DNA of 64,000 bases from Opacimonas sp014872805 (GCA_014872805.1 WKFN01000014.1:275943-339942); one strand, 5' to 3'. Counted from the stretch's first letter, positions 35,222 to 44,707 are shown. The notes: generated by a model from the sequence alone, not told the origin. Numbers and translations are program-made.

Positions 35222-36163
35222 ATGCAATTATTAAAAATAAATTCCACAATTAAGTTTATGAAATTGCGCATACCTGCGATGGTTTTGTCTACTTTATTGA
35301 TTTTGGGTTCACTTACCTCTTTGGCGGTAAACCAACTTAATTGGGGCCTAGATTTTACTGGTGGTACGCTCATAGAAGTGGGTTACCCTAAAGCGGCTAA
35401 GCTTGATGAAATTCGAGTGCAATTGGATGAAGCTGGCTTTTCCGATGCAATCGTACAAAACTTTGGTAGTTCACAAGATGTCTTAATCCGGATTGCACCA
35501 CGCGATGGGGTAAAAGCGGCTCAGATAGGTGATCAAATTATGGTGTCACTGCGGGCAGATGGCACAGATGTGGATATGCGTCGAATTGAATTCGTAGGCC
35601 CTCAAGTGGGAGAAGAGTTGACGGAACAAGGTGGTTTAGCCATGTTGACAGCGTTGATTTGTATCTTGTTGTACGTCATGATGCGCTTTGAATGGCGTTT
35701 TGCGCTGGGTTCTGTCGCTGCGCTTGCGCATGACGTAATCATCACGCTAGGGTTATTTTCTGTGTTACAACTCGAGTTTGATCTGACCATATTGGCTGCA
35801 ATATTAGCGGTCATAGGCTATTCACTTAACGACACGATTGTTGTATCAGACCGTATCCGTGAAAACTTTCGCAAAATTCGTAAAGAAGAACCAGAAGCTA
35901 TCATCAATATCTCTCTGACCCAGACACTTAATCGAACCATTATTACGTCTATAACAACGATCTTAGTTTTGTTAGCGCTATTTTTTAAAGGTGGTGCATT
36001 GATACATGGCTTCTCAACGGCATTGTTATTTGGTGTCGTAATTGGAACCTACTCTTCGATTTATATCTCGAGTTCAGTCGCTCTGTTATTAGGTATTTCA
36101 AAAGAAGACTTGATACCTGAACAGGTTGAGAAAGAGGGCGAAGACCTAGACCCGTTACTGTAA
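35222..36163 (+). CDS. secF: Protein translocase subunit SecF
   Basis: A 313-residue SecF with the periplasmic motif LNWGLDFTGGTLIEVGYP after the first helix and the conserved segment YSLNDTIVVSDRIREN in the membrane part. It partners SecD, encoded just upstream, and the gene is closed by a strong hairpin. Confidence 0.97.
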   Translation: MQLLKINSTIKFMKLRIPAMVLSTLLILGSLTSLAVNQLNWGLDFTGGTLIEVGYPKAAKLDEIRVQLDEAGFSDAIVQNFGSSQDVLIRIAPRDGVKAAQIGDQIMVSLRADGTDVDMRRIEFVGPQVGEELTEQGGLAMLTALICILLYVMMRFEWRFALGSVAALAHDVIITLGLFSVLQLEFDLTILAAILAVIGYSLNDTIVVSDRIRENFRKIRKEEPEAIINISLTQTLNRTIITSITTILVLLALFFKGGALIHGFSTALLFGVVIGTYSSIYISSSVALLLGISKEDLIPEQVEKEGEDLDPLL

Positions 36164-36174
36164 ATTACATAAAG

Positions 36175-36210
36175 AAAAGCGACCTAACATTGAGTGTTTA
36201 GGTCGCTTTT
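36175..36210. terminator. Bidirectional terminator between secF and suhB
   Basis: A perfect 13-bp stem (AAAAGCGACCTAA / TTAGGTCGCTTTT) with a 10-base loop has A tracts on the left and T tracts on the right, so it can end both secF (plus) and suhB (minus) transcripts. Confidence 0.88.
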
Positions 36211-36248
36211 GTATGTTTACCAGGTCAACATTTTTCGCACAAAATCAA

Positions 36249-37028
36249 TTAAGCTTTGTTCAAATATTTTAGTAACTGTTGGGTGACTTTTGGATTGCCA
36301 CACACGACATCACCTGATGCCAATATGTTTTCTCCACCTTGGAAATCAGTGACCACACCACCTGATTCACGAATCAGAAGCATACCCGCGGCAATGTCCC
36401 ATGGTTTTAGCTTAGCTTCAAAATACCCATCGTATTTGCCCGCGGCTGTGTAGGCCATATCAAGTGCTGCTGAACCCGAACGACGAATATCTCCAGATTG
36501 AATTAAGATGGGTGTAAATTTTGACATGTAATCGGCAATTCGGACTTTATCGCGAAACGGAAAAGCTGTCGCAATAATCGATGAAGATAACTCACGACGT
36601 TTGCCACAGCGAATGCGAAAGCCGTTTAACTGAGCGCCTTGTCCTTTGGTAGCGGTAAACAAATCACCGCGAATTGGGTCAAAGACGACAGCAATCTCAA
36701 GTTTGCCTTTTATTTTTAAAGCGATAGAAACAGAAAAATGTGGGATCCCTTGGATGAAGTTGGTCGTACCATCGAGTGGGTCAATGATCCATTGATAATC
36801 TGGGTTATCAAGTGTCTCACCGGATTCTTCACCGAGAAAACTATGGTCTGGGTAGGACTGTTGAATCTTACTGATGATAGCCGCTTCGGCTTCGCGGTCA
36901 ACTTTAGTGACAAAATCATTTGCCCCTTTCATATCAATATTTAAATCATCGCGGTTTTCAAAGCCACGGGTAATAATGTTGCCTGCCGTGCGCGCGGCAC
37001 GAATGGCAATGTTAAGCATTGGATGCAT
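36249..37028 (-). CDS. suhB: Inositol-1-monophosphatase / Nus-complex factor SuhB
   Basis: A 259-residue member of the inositol monophosphatase family. Metal-binding motifs are FLGEESG, WIIDPLDGTTNFIQGIPHF and the late LKPWDIAAGMLLIRESGG. The N-terminus MHPMLNIAIRAARTAG is almost the same as in E. coli SuhB, which also joins rRNA antitermination complexes. It is divergent from trmJ, as is usual in this group. Confidence 0.96.
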   Translation of the reverse strand: MHPMLNIAIRAARTAGNIITRGFENRDDLNIDMKGANDFVTKVDREAEAAIISKIQQSYPDHSFLGEESGETLDNPDYQWIIDPLDGTTNFIQGIPHFSVSIALKIKGKLEIAVVFDPIRGDLFTATKGQGAQLNGFRIRCGKRRELSSSIIATAFPFRDKVRIADYMSKFTPILIQSGDIRRSGSAALDMAYTAAGKYDGYFEAKLKPWDIAAGMLLIRESGGVVTDFQGGENILASGDVVCGNPKVTQQLLKYLNKA

Positions 37029-37197
37029 TACGGTCTCGCTTATCAGTAAAATTCAATTGTCAAAGAACTGCATTGGCGTATGTTCACCAGCGCATTGTCA
37101 TTATACGCATCAGAATGAACAGCGCAAAGATAATTTTTGTCTGGGGCATGCTTATGCTAGACTTTGCACCTATTTTTTGTGATGACCTTATTTCGAC

Positions 37198-37905
37198 ATG
37201 CTTGAAAACATTAAGATTGTATTAGTGAATACTTCTCACACCGGTAACATAGGTTCAACGGCTCGAGCAATGAAAACTATGGGGTTAAGTCAATTGGTGT
37301 TGGTCGACCCGATTTCAGCACCAGATGGCAAATCCAGTGCGCTTGCCGCAGGTGCTGGAGATGTACTGGCGCAAGCTAAGACGGTTTCGAAGTTAGAAGA
37401 AGCGATTGCAGACTGTTCTTTGGTGGTTGGTACCTCAGCGCGTTCACGGACATTACCTTGGCCCATGCTTGAGCCAAGAGAGTGTGGTGTTCGTATGGTA
37501 AAAGAGTCATTATCAGGGCCGGTGGCACTCGTGTTTGGTCGTGAAAACAACGGCCTGACCAACGAGGAATTGCAACAATGTCATTACCATGTTTGTATCC
37601 CTGCCAACCCTGAATATTCATCTTTAAATTTGGCCGCTGCAGTCCAAACCTTATGCTACGAAATTCGCATGGGCTTTCTCAAGCAAAACGAGTATCCTGA
37701 TGTCGAACAAGAATATCCTCTAGCTGAAGATTTGGAGCGGTTTTACGCCCATTTAGAAAGCACGCTCAAGGATACCGGGTTTGTGGTAGAGAATCATCCG
37801 GGACAAGTGATGGTAAAATTACGACGCCTCTTTAATAGAGCTCGCCCAGAGCGCCACGAATTAAATATCTTACGTGGCATGTTGAGCTCAATTGATAAAA
37901 AGTAA
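37198..37905 (+). CDS. trmJ: tRNA (cytidine/uridine-2'-O-)-methyltransferase TrmJ
   Basis: A 235-residue SPOUT methyltransferase that modifies position 32 of tRNA. The N-terminal VLVNTSHTGNIGSTARAMKTMG and the knot-forming VALVFGRENNGLTNEEL and SSLNLAAAVQTLCYE blocks are typical. It lies 14 bases before cysE, followed by the iscR cluster, as in many gammaproteobacteria. Confidence 0.96.
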   Translation: MLENIKIVLVNTSHTGNIGSTARAMKTMGLSQLVLVDPISAPDGKSSALAAGAGDVLAQAKTVSKLEEAIADCSLVVGTSARSRTLPWPMLEPRECGVRMVKESLSGPVALVFGRENNGLTNEELQQCHYHVCIPANPEYSSLNLAAAVQTLCYEIRMGFLKQNEYPDVEQEYPLAEDLERFYAHLESTLKDTGFVVENHPGQVMVKLRRLFNRARPERHELNILRGMLSSIDKK

Positions 37906-37919
37906 ACAAAGAGACTGAT

Positions 37920-38723
37920 ATGTTTCGTTCTATCAGAGAAGATATTAAAAGTGTATACGCCAGAGATCCTGCAGCGAGAAACGCGTGGGAAATTATGACT
38001 AATTATCCTGGTTTGCATGCTATTTGGTTGCATCGCTTAAATCATAAATTATGGGGCTGGGGCTGGTATTGGCTAGCCAGAACACTGTCTAATGTAGGGC
38101 GGTTTATAACCGGTGTGGAAATCCATCCCGGAGCAACGTTAGGTCGACGAGTTTTCATTGACCATGGTATGGGGGTTGTTATAGGTGAAACGGCCAATAT
38201 AGGTAATGACGTTACTCTATACCACGGTGTTACATTGGGTGGAACTAGTTGGAAAGCGGGCAAACGGCATCCTACCCTTGAAGATAATGTTGTCGTCGGC
38301 GCAGGAGCAAAAGTACTCGGTCCAATTACTATGGGTCGAGGTGCTAAGATTGGCAGTAATTCCGTGGTCGTGAAAGACGTTCCCGCCGATGCGACAGTGG
38401 TTGGTATTCCGGGGCGCATTATTATGGCCAAGCCAAGCATAGATGAGTCAGGTGAACGAGCTAAAATTGCCAAAAAATACGGCTTTGATGCTTATGCAGT
38501 CTCCGACGAAAACCCCGATCCAGTTGCTAATGCGATAGGTTTATTGTTAGAGCATGTGCATCAAATGGACAATAAAGTAGTAGAGATGTGTCATGCCATT
38601 CAAGAAATAGGAGGGGATGTGTGCACTCAAGATTTGCCCAAAGTCGATTTGCAAGACTTTGTTGATTCAGGCATTGAGCCAACAACTGCAAAAAGTCCCG
38701 ATGATTTTGACCCGCATATCTAG
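37920..38723 (+). CDS. cysE: Serine O-acetyltransferase
   Basis: A 267-residue enzyme that acetylates serine for cysteine synthesis. A helical N-terminal domain is followed by the left-handed beta-helix of hexapeptide repeats (about 65-175), with DHGMGVVIGETANIGNDVTLYHGVTLGGT carrying the catalytic histidines. Cysteine is the sulfur source for the adjacent Fe-S genes. The C-terminal tail is extended (to residue 267) compared with shorter CysE forms. Confidence 0.95.
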   Translation: MFRSIREDIKSVYARDPAARNAWEIMTNYPGLHAIWLHRLNHKLWGWGWYWLARTLSNVGRFITGVEIHPGATLGRRVFIDHGMGVVIGETANIGNDVTLYHGVTLGGTSWKAGKRHPTLEDNVVVGAGAKVLGPITMGRGAKIGSNSVVVKDVPADATVVGIPGRIIMAKPSIDESGERAKIAKKYGFDAYAVSDENPDPVANAIGLLLEHVHQMDNKVVEMCHAIQEIGGDVCTQDLPKVDLQDFVDSGIEPTTAKSPDDFDPHI

Positions 38724-38741
38724 CGTTACATTTTATTAACA

Positions 38742-38791
38742 ATACTTGACTAAAATAGTCGGATAAATACTTGACTATTTTAGTCAGGATT
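38742..38791 (+). promoter_or_regulatory. Two tandem IscR type 1 binding sites
   Basis: Two adjacent 25-bp units (38742-38766 and 38767-38791) each begin ATACTTGACTA and continue with a TAGTC half, matching the IscR type 1 motif with its GACT...AGTC dyad. The second unit overlaps the -35 of the isc promoter, as expected for autorepression by [2Fe-2S]-IscR. Confidence 0.85.
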
Positions 38792-38798
38792 GTACAAT
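38771..38798 (+). promoter_or_regulatory. isc operon promoter
   Basis: TTGACT (38771-38776) and TACAAT (38793-38798) are separated by 16 bases and match the sigma-70 consensus well. The -35 lies within the second IscR site. Confidence 0.8.
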
Positions 38799-38827
38799 CA
38801 CATCATTACATGAAATGAGGTGTGATG

Positions 38828-39295
38828 ATGAAACTAACGTCAAAAGGTCGCTACGCGGTCACTGCAATGCTTGACGTTGCTTTACATTCTACTGACGGAC
38901 CAGTACCCCTTGCGGATATTTCTCAAAGGCAAGAGATTTCACTCTCTTATTTGGAACAGTTGTTTGCTAAATTGCGCAAACAATCCTTAGTTGAGAGCAT
39001 TCGTGGCCCTGGCGGTGGATACCGTCTTGGTCGCCGCCCGCAGGATATTGCGGTAGGTGAGGTCATTGCAGCAGTAAACGAAAGCATTGATGTGACGAAA
39101 TGCGCTGGTAAAGCAGATTGCCAAGGTGGCGAGAAATGTTTAACGCACAATTTGTGGCAGGATTTGTCTGAGCGAATTAGTGAATTTTTGGACAGCATTA
39201 GTTTGGGCGAGTTAGTTGAAAGACAGCATGCTCATAAAGCCTCTGATATCAATAACCATTTAAACCAAAAAATCAACGTGAATATACAGTTGTAA
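38828..39295 (+). CDS. iscR: Fe-S cluster-sensing regulator IscR
   Basis: A 155-residue Rrf2-family regulator. The third of three consecutive start codons is used here because MKLTSKGRYAVTAMLDVA matches IscR and the GAGG site is then 7 bases away. The winged helix (ISLSYLEQLFAKLRKQSLVESIRGPGGGYRLGR) is followed by the cluster ligands C-x5-C-x5-C in VTKCAGKADCQGGEKC and the nearby histidine in LTHNLW. It represses its own operon when Fe-S supply is sufficient. Confidence 0.97.
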   Translation: MKLTSKGRYAVTAMLDVALHSTDGPVPLADISQRQEISLSYLEQLFAKLRKQSLVESIRGPGGGYRLGRRPQDIAVGEVIAAVNESIDVTKCAGKADCQGGEKCLTHNLWQDLSERISEFLDSISLGELVERQHAHKASDINNHLNQKINVNIQL

Positions 39296-39306
39296 GTGGA
39301 GCAACC

Positions 39307-40530
39307 ATGAGTGAATTACAGTTACCAATTTATTTAGACTACTCGTCAACAACCCCTGTTGACCCCAGGGTTGCCAAAAAAATGGCCGAATGCCTAGAAA
39401 TGGAAGGTAACTTTGGTAATCCAGCCTCGCGTTCACATCGCTTCGGTTGGGTCGCAGAAGAGGCAGTAGATATTGCACGTAACCAAGTTGCTGATTTGGT
39501 AAATGCAGACCCACGCGAGATCGTATTTACCTCTGGGGCAACCGAATCAAATAATTTGGCAATCAAAGGTGCTGCGCATTTTTATCACAAAAAAGGTAAG
39601 CACGTCATAACCTTGAAGACGGAGCACAAAGCGGTTTTGGATACGTGTCGTCAGCTAGAGCGTGAAGGATTTGAGGTCACTTATCTTGAGCCGATGAGCA
39701 ATGGTTTGGTTGACCTTAAGGTGTTGGCAAACACGATGCGCGATGACACAGTGCTCGTCTCAATTATGCACGTTAATAATGAAATCGGTGTGATCCAAGA
39801 CATCGCTGCCATTGGTGAGTTGTGTCGCAGCCGTAAGATTTTATTCCACGTTGATGCGGCGCAATCTACTGGCAAAGTAGAAATTGATTTACAGAACCTA
39901 AAAGTCGATTTGATGTCTTTCTCAGGTCACAAAACTTATGGTCCCAAAGGCATTGGCGCCTTGTATGTGCGTCGTAAACCACGGGTTCGTATCGAAGCTC
40001 AAATCCACGGCGGTGGCCATGAGCGCGGTATGCGTTCAGGCACACTCGCGACACACCAAATCGTCGGTATGGGTGAAGCGTTTGCTTTAGCGAAAGCTGA
40101 AATGGCCTCAGAAAATGAGCGTATTCGCATCCTTCGTGACCGTTTGTGGAACGGTATCAAAGATATTGAGGCGGTATACTTAAACGGCGATCTAGAACAG
40201 CGAGTAGTCCACAACCTGAATGTGTCATTCGCTTATGTCGAGGGTGAATCTCTGATTATGGCGCTTAAGGACATGGCTGTTTCTTCCGGTTCGGCCTGTA
40301 CGTCTGCATCACTTGAACCTTCATATGTGCTTCGTGCATTGGGTCTCAATGATGAATTGGCACACAGTTCTATTCGTTTTAGTTTTGGTCGTTTCACCAC
40401 TGAAGCTGAAATAGATTACGTCATCGATGTAATTCGTAACGCAATTGATAAGTTACGTGAAATGTCTCCATTGTGGGATATGTATAAAGACGGTGTAGAC
40501 CTAGAATCGGTTGAGTGGGTTCACCACTAA
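39307..40530 (+). CDS. iscS: Cysteine desulfurase IscS
   Basis: A 407-residue PLP enzyme that takes sulfur from cysteine for Fe-S clusters and tRNA thiolation. The PLP lysine lies in SFSGHKTYGPKGIG and the persulfide-forming cysteine in the loop SSGSACTSASLEPS. It starts 11 bases after iscR. Confidence 0.98.
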   Translation: MSELQLPIYLDYSSTTPVDPRVAKKMAECLEMEGNFGNPASRSHRFGWVAEEAVDIARNQVADLVNADPREIVFTSGATESNNLAIKGAAHFYHKKGKHVITLKTEHKAVLDTCRQLEREGFEVTYLEPMSNGLVDLKVLANTMRDDTVLVSIMHVNNEIGVIQDIAAIGELCRSRKILFHVDAAQSTGKVEIDLQNLKVDLMSFSGHKTYGPKGIGALYVRRKPRVRIEAQIHGGGHERGMRSGTLATHQIVGMGEAFALAKAEMASENERIRILRDRLWNGIKDIEAVYLNGDLEQRVVHNLNVSFAYVEGESLIMALKDMAVSSGSACTSASLEPSYVLRALGLNDELAHSSIRFSFGRFTTEAEIDYVIDVIRNAIDKLREMSPLWDMYKDGVDLESVEWVHH

Positions 40531-40606
40531 ATTGTTTGTACGTCTTGGCGTTAGCCAAGTGCATGAATTTGAAGATTATGAAAGGTTAAAAAGTAAAGGT
40601 ACAATT

Positions 40607-40987
40607 ATGGCATACAGTGAAAAAGTCATCGATCATTATGAAAATCCTCGAAATGTAGGCGGATTCGACAAAAACGATCCAACCGTTGCAACGGGAATGG
40701 TAGGTGCGCCAGCGTGTGGTGACGTTATGAAGTTACAGCTCAAAGTAGGTGAAAATGGCATTATCGAAGACGCTAAATTTAAAACCTATGGCTGTGGTTC
40801 TGCGATTGCTTCTAGTTCGCTTGTAACCGAGTGGGTCAAAGGTAAAACTCTAGATGAGGCGACCACAATTAAAAACACCGATATTGCGGAAGAGCTTGCT
40901 TTACCGCCAGTGAAGATCCACTGTTCAATCTTAGCTGAAGATGCGATCAAAGCAGCCGTTGCTGATTACAAAAAGAAAAACGCTTAG
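40607..40987 (+). CDS. iscU: Fe-S scaffold protein IscU
   Basis: A 126-residue scaffold on which [2Fe-2S] clusters are built. The start MAYSEKVIDHYENPRN is chosen by homology; the open frame continues upstream into the intergenic region. The three ligands are in GAPACGDV, YGCGSAIASSS and the late KIHCSILAEDAI, which also carries the LPPVK site used by HscA. Confidence 0.97.
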   Translation: MAYSEKVIDHYENPRNVGGFDKNDPTVATGMVGAPACGDVMKLQLKVGENGIIEDAKFKTYGCGSAIASSSLVTEWVKGKTLDEATTIKNTDIAEELALPPVKIHCSILAEDAIKAAVADYKKKNA

Positions 40988-41018
40988 TTCATAGATACAA
41001 AGGTTATAGGAGATATAA

Positions 41019-41342
41019 GTGGCTATCACAGTAACTGACGCAGCAGCACAAAGAGCTAATGCTTTTTTACAAAATAGAGGGCATGGTCTTGGTTTGCGCT
41101 TAGGTGTAAAAACCACTGGTTGTTCAGGGCTGGCTTATGTTTTAGAGTTTGTTGATGAGCTAAATGAAGACGATACTGTGTTTGAAGACAACGGTGTAAA
41201 AGTCATTATTGATGGTAAAAGTCTTGTTTACCTTGATGGGACACAGTTAGACTTTGCCAAAGAGGGGCTCAATGAAGGCTTTCAGTTTAACAATCCAAAC
41301 GCAAATGGTGAGTGTGGTTGCGGCGAAAGCTTTAACGTCTAA
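41019..41342 (+). CDS. iscA: Fe-S carrier protein IscA
   Basis: A 107-residue A-type carrier with a GTG start and an AGGAG ribosome site. The cluster ligands are C in KTTGCSGLAY and the C-terminal pair in GECGCGESF. It passes clusters to target proteins. Confidence 0.97.
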   Translation: MAITVTDAAAQRANAFLQNRGHGLGLRLGVKTTGCSGLAYVLEFVDELNEDDTVFEDNGVKVIIDGKSLVYLDGTQLDFAKEGLNEGFQFNNPNANGECGCGESFNV

Positions 41343-41376
41343 TGACGCAACTTAAAGCATGATAAACCGATAGACC

Positions 41377-41892
41377 ATGAATTATTTTTCACTATTTAAT
41401 CTTCCCGAAACGCTAACGCTGGATACTCAAGCGTTAGCGTCTTCTTATCAGACCTTACAAAAGCTTACTCATCCAGACAAATTTGCCACAGCATCGGCGC
41501 AAGACCGGCGAATTGCTATGCAAAAAAACGCTCAAGTTAATGACGGTTACAGCGTGTTAAAACATCCATTGACTCGAGCACAGCATTTGTTGAGTTTGCA
41601 TGGGTTGACCATAGATAATGAACAACACACCTTGGGTGATCCTGAGTTCTTGATGCAACAAATGGAGTGGCGTGAAAGGCTAGAGGAAATCGGTTCAGAT
41701 GAAAATGCACTTGAACAAATGCAAGACGATATCCAAGCTCTAATAAAAGATAAGCTCACAGCGTTAGACGCTATGTTTGAAGAGGATGGCTCTGATAATG
41801 AAGACATCGCAAATGAGATTAGAAAACTCACTTTTATCTACAAATTTTCCGCGCAAGTAGAGGCGCAATTAGACAAATTGGACGATTTTTAA
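41377..41892 (+). CDS. hscB: Fe-S assembly co-chaperone HscB
   Basis: A 171-residue J-type co-chaperone. The J-domain (MNYFSLFNLPETL...) carries the HPD tripeptide in LTHPDKFA, which stimulates HscA ATPase; the C-terminal three-helix part binds IscU. It ends 1 base before hscA. Confidence 0.97.
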   Translation: MNYFSLFNLPETLTLDTQALASSYQTLQKLTHPDKFATASAQDRRIAMQKNAQVNDGYSVLKHPLTRAQHLLSLHGLTIDNEQHTLGDPEFLMQQMEWRERLEEIGSDENALEQMQDDIQALIKDKLTALDAMFEEDGSDNEDIANEIRKLTFIYKFSAQVEAQLDKLDDF

Positions 41893-41893
41893 C

Positions 41894-43753
41894 ATGACAT
41901 TATTGCAGATTGCAGAACCTGGACAGAGTGCAGCCCCACACCAACGCAAACTTGCCGTTGGTATCGATTTGGGGACAACTAATTCACTGGTTGCGACGGT
42001 GCGCAGTGGTCAGCCACAAACCTTACCTGACAGCCAGGGCCGAACTTTATTGCCTTCGGTGGTCCGTTATCACGGTGGCGAAAAGACTATCGGCTTTCCA
42101 GCACAAGCAGATGCTACTGACGATCCAGTCAATACTATCGTCTCGGTAAAACGCTTTCTTGGCAAATCCCAAGATGAAATTTTAGCAACATGGCCGAATC
42201 TCCCCTACCACTTTGTGCAACAAAGCCAAGGTGTAGCGCTTCTTGCGGATGGCAAATCAAGAAATCCTGTTGAAATATCAGCTGACATTTTACGTCATCT
42301 GCGTCACCGCGCAGAGGCTTCACTAGGCGATGAGTTAACCGGTGCTGTGATTACGGTTCCAGCCTACTTCGACGACGCACAAAGACAAAGCACGAAAGAT
42401 GCAGCGAAATTAGCTGGTTTACACGTTCTTAGATTATTGAATGAACCCACTGCGGCAGCTATCGCATATGGATTGGATTCTGGACGAGAAGGGCTCATTG
42501 CAGTTTATGATTTGGGTGGTGGTACCTTTGATATTAGCATTTTGCGTTTGCACAAAGGCGTGTTTGAAGTGCTCTCTACCGGAGGCAATGCCAGTTTAGG
42601 TGGAGATGATTTTGACCATGCAATTGTGCAGCACTGGACAACACAATGGGAGTTGTCTGAGTCGCTGCAAAAATCACAATACAGACGTTTAGTGTCTTTA
42701 GCCAAAGCGACTAAACAAGCATTGAGTGATGCACCGTCTATTACGCAAACTATTGAGATAGACGGACAATCCTTTGATGCCTCTCTAAAACGTGAAACGT
42801 TTGAAAATTTAATCGCGCCATTGGTTAAACAGACAGTAAAAGCTTGTCGCAGAGCCTTAAAAGATGCAGAAGTCAGTCCTGATGAGGTGATAGCAGTCGT
42901 CATGGTAGGGGGCTCAACACGAGTCCCATTGGTGAGAGTACAAGTTGGTGAGTTTTTTGGGCAAGAACCATTAACGTCTATTGACCCAGACCAAGTGGTT
43001 GCATTAGGGGCGGCAAGTCAAGCAGATATTCTTGCGGGAAATAAGCCCGATAGTGAAATGTTGTTGCTAGACGTTTTACCTCTATCGCTTGGTATCGAAA
43101 CGATGGGTGGTTTGGTCGAAAAAATTATCCCTCGAAATACCACTATACCGGTCGCAAAAGCTCAAGAATTCACCACATTCAAAGATGGGCAAACAGCGAT
43201 GATGGTGCACGTATTACAAGGTGAACGTGAACTCGTCGATGATTGTCGCTCTCTGGCGAAATTCACGTTAACTGGGATTCCACCGATGACGGCGGGCGCT
43301 GCGCATATTCGTGTGACATTTCAAGTCGATGCGGATGGCTTACTCAATGTTACCGCACAAGAAAAAAGCACAGGCGTGCAAGCAGAAATCCAAGTGAAAC
43401 CATCATTTGGTCTCGCTGAAGAACAGATTGCAGAAATGCTTAAAGCCTCTATGGCAAATGCAAAAGATGATATGCAGCAGCGCATGTTAAAAGAGCAACA
43501 GGTAGAGGCGGCGAGAGTACTTGAGGCACTCGAGGCAGCTTTAGATGAACATAGTGAGTTATTAAGTGAAGAAGAGTTTGCACAATTACGTCAAAGCATG
43601 GATACTCTCGCTGAAATTTCTCAAGGGCATAACACTGATGCGATTAAGGCACAAATTGAAGTCGTGGATAATGCCTCACAAGCATTTGCTGCTCGTCGGA
43701 TGGACATATCCATTCAACAAGCGTTAGCGGGCAAACAAGTCCAAGACATCTAA
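41894..43753 (+). CDS. hscA: Fe-S assembly chaperone HscA
   Basis: A 619-residue Hsp70-type ATPase. GIDLGTTNSLVA and VYDLGGGTFDISIL bind ATP; the substrate domain starts near LLLDVLPLSLGIETMGG. With HscB it releases clusters from IscU. Confidence 0.98.
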   Translation: MTLLQIAEPGQSAAPHQRKLAVGIDLGTTNSLVATVRSGQPQTLPDSQGRTLLPSVVRYHGGEKTIGFPAQADATDDPVNTIVSVKRFLGKSQDEILATWPNLPYHFVQQSQGVALLADGKSRNPVEISADILRHLRHRAEASLGDELTGAVITVPAYFDDAQRQSTKDAAKLAGLHVLRLLNEPTAAAIAYGLDSGREGLIAVYDLGGGTFDISILRLHKGVFEVLSTGGNASLGGDDFDHAIVQHWTTQWELSESLQKSQYRRLVSLAKATKQALSDAPSITQTIEIDGQSFDASLKRETFENLIAPLVKQTVKACRRALKDAEVSPDEVIAVVMVGGSTRVPLVRVQVGEFFGQEPLTSIDPDQVVALGAASQADILAGNKPDSEMLLLDVLPLSLGIETMGGLVEKIIPRNTTIPVAKAQEFTTFKDGQTAMMVHVLQGERELVDDCRSLAKFTLTGIPPMTAGAAHIRVTFQVDADGLLNVTAQEKSTGVQAEIQVKPSFGLAEEQIAEMLKASMANAKDDMQQRMLKEQQVEAARVLEALEAALDEHSELLSEEEFAQLRQSMDTLAEISQGHNTDAIKAQIEVVDNASQAFAARRMDISIQQALAGKQVQDI

Positions 43754-43777
43754 ATTCTGAATAAGCAGGAGACGGTA

Positions 43778-44116
43778 ATGACCCAAGTCATATTTTTACC
43801 CCATGATGAACTCTGTCCAGATGGTGCAGTGTTAGAGGCCAAAAAAGGCGAAAGTGTTTTAGATGTTGCATTGAATAATGGTATTGGTATCGAGCATGCG
43901 TGTGAAAAAGTGTGTGCTTGCACGACTTGTCATGTGATCATCCGTGAAGGGTTTGATTCGCTCGCCGAATCAGATGAGTTGGAAGATGATTTATTGGACA
44001 AGGCGTGGGGGCTAGAGCCTGAGTCACGTCTAGGTTGCCAAGCGATTGTGCAAGACGAAGACTTGGTTGTGGAAATCCCCAAATACACTATTAATCATGC
44101 AGCCGAAGATCATTAA
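43778..44116 (+). CDS. fdx: [2Fe-2S] ferredoxin of the Isc system
   Basis: A 112-residue adrenodoxin-type ferredoxin that gives electrons to cluster assembly. Ligands are in CEKVCACTTCHV (C-x5-C-x2-C pattern) and SRLGCQAI. In E. coli iscX follows fdx, but here no iscX frame is found; ndk is next after 90 bases. Confidence 0.96.
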   Translation: MTQVIFLPHDELCPDGAVLEAKKGESVLDVALNNGIGIEHACEKVCACTTCHVIIREGFDSLAESDELEDDLLDKAWGLEPESRLGCQAIVQDEDLVVEIPKYTINHAAEDH

Positions 44117-44158
44117 AAGACGAGTAAATAAAACATTCGAGTTTTTGTCTGGTTTTGC

Positions 44159-44164
44159 TATAAT
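44159..44164 (+). promoter_or_regulatory. -10 element of the ndk promoter
   Basis: A perfect TATAAT lies 42 bases before the ndk start. No strong -35 is seen at the right distance (TTCGAG is the best), so strength is uncertain. Confidence 0.45.
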
Positions 44165-44206
44165 CTGCGAAATTTTGTTAGATCAAAGAATTACAAGGAG
44201 CCTAAC

Positions 44207-44638
44207 ATGGCCTTAGAAAGAACTTTTTCAATTATCAAGCCGGATGCAGTCGCTAAAAACGTGATTGGTGCTATCTATAACCGCTTTGAAAGCGCTGGTC
44301 TTAAAATTGTTGCATCAAAGATGGTTCACTTATCTCGTGAGAAGGCTGAAGGCTTCTATGCAGAACACAAAGAGCGCCCATTCTTTGGTGCTTTGGTTGA
44401 CTTCATGACCTCTGGCCCAGTTATGGTTCAAGTACTTGAAGGTGAGAACGCCGTAGTCAAAAACCGTGAAATCATGGGTGCGACTAATCCAGCAGATGCT
44501 GCAGCGGGGACTTTGCGTTCGGATTACGCTGAGTCCATTGACGAAAACGCGGTTCACGGTTCAGATGCCCCAGAGTCAGCTGCTCGTGAAATCGCGTATT
44601 TCTTCTCAGAAGAAGAAATTTGCCCGCGCACTCGCTAA
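44207..44638 (+). CDS. ndk: Nucleoside diphosphate kinase
   Basis: A 143-residue kinase that balances nucleoside triphosphates. ERTFSIIKPDAVAKN at the start and NAVHGSDAPESAAREI with the phosphate-accepting histidine are diagnostic. It has a good AAGGAG site and its own terminator. Confidence 0.98.
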   Translation: MALERTFSIIKPDAVAKNVIGAIYNRFESAGLKIVASKMVHLSREKAEGFYAEHKERPFFGALVDFMTSGPVMVQVLEGENAVVKNREIMGATNPADAAAGTLRSDYAESIDENAVHGSDAPESAAREIAYFFSEEEICPRTR

Positions 44639-44654
44639 GCAAAACCAGATAGAG

Positions 44655-44679
44655 AAAAGGGAGCTTAGGCTCCCTTTTT
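44655..44679 (+). terminator. Intrinsic terminator after ndk
   Basis: A perfect 10-bp stem (AAAAGGGAGC / GCTCCCTTTT) with a 4-base loop and T tail lies 16 bases after the ndk stop. Confidence 0.9.
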
Positions 44680-44707
44680 AGTTTAAAATAGCCTATGATT
44701 TTGGCCT

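Noticed and set aside
42505..42903. 132-codon minus-strand frame inside hscA
   Set aside because: Antisense to conserved hscA codons with no start signal.
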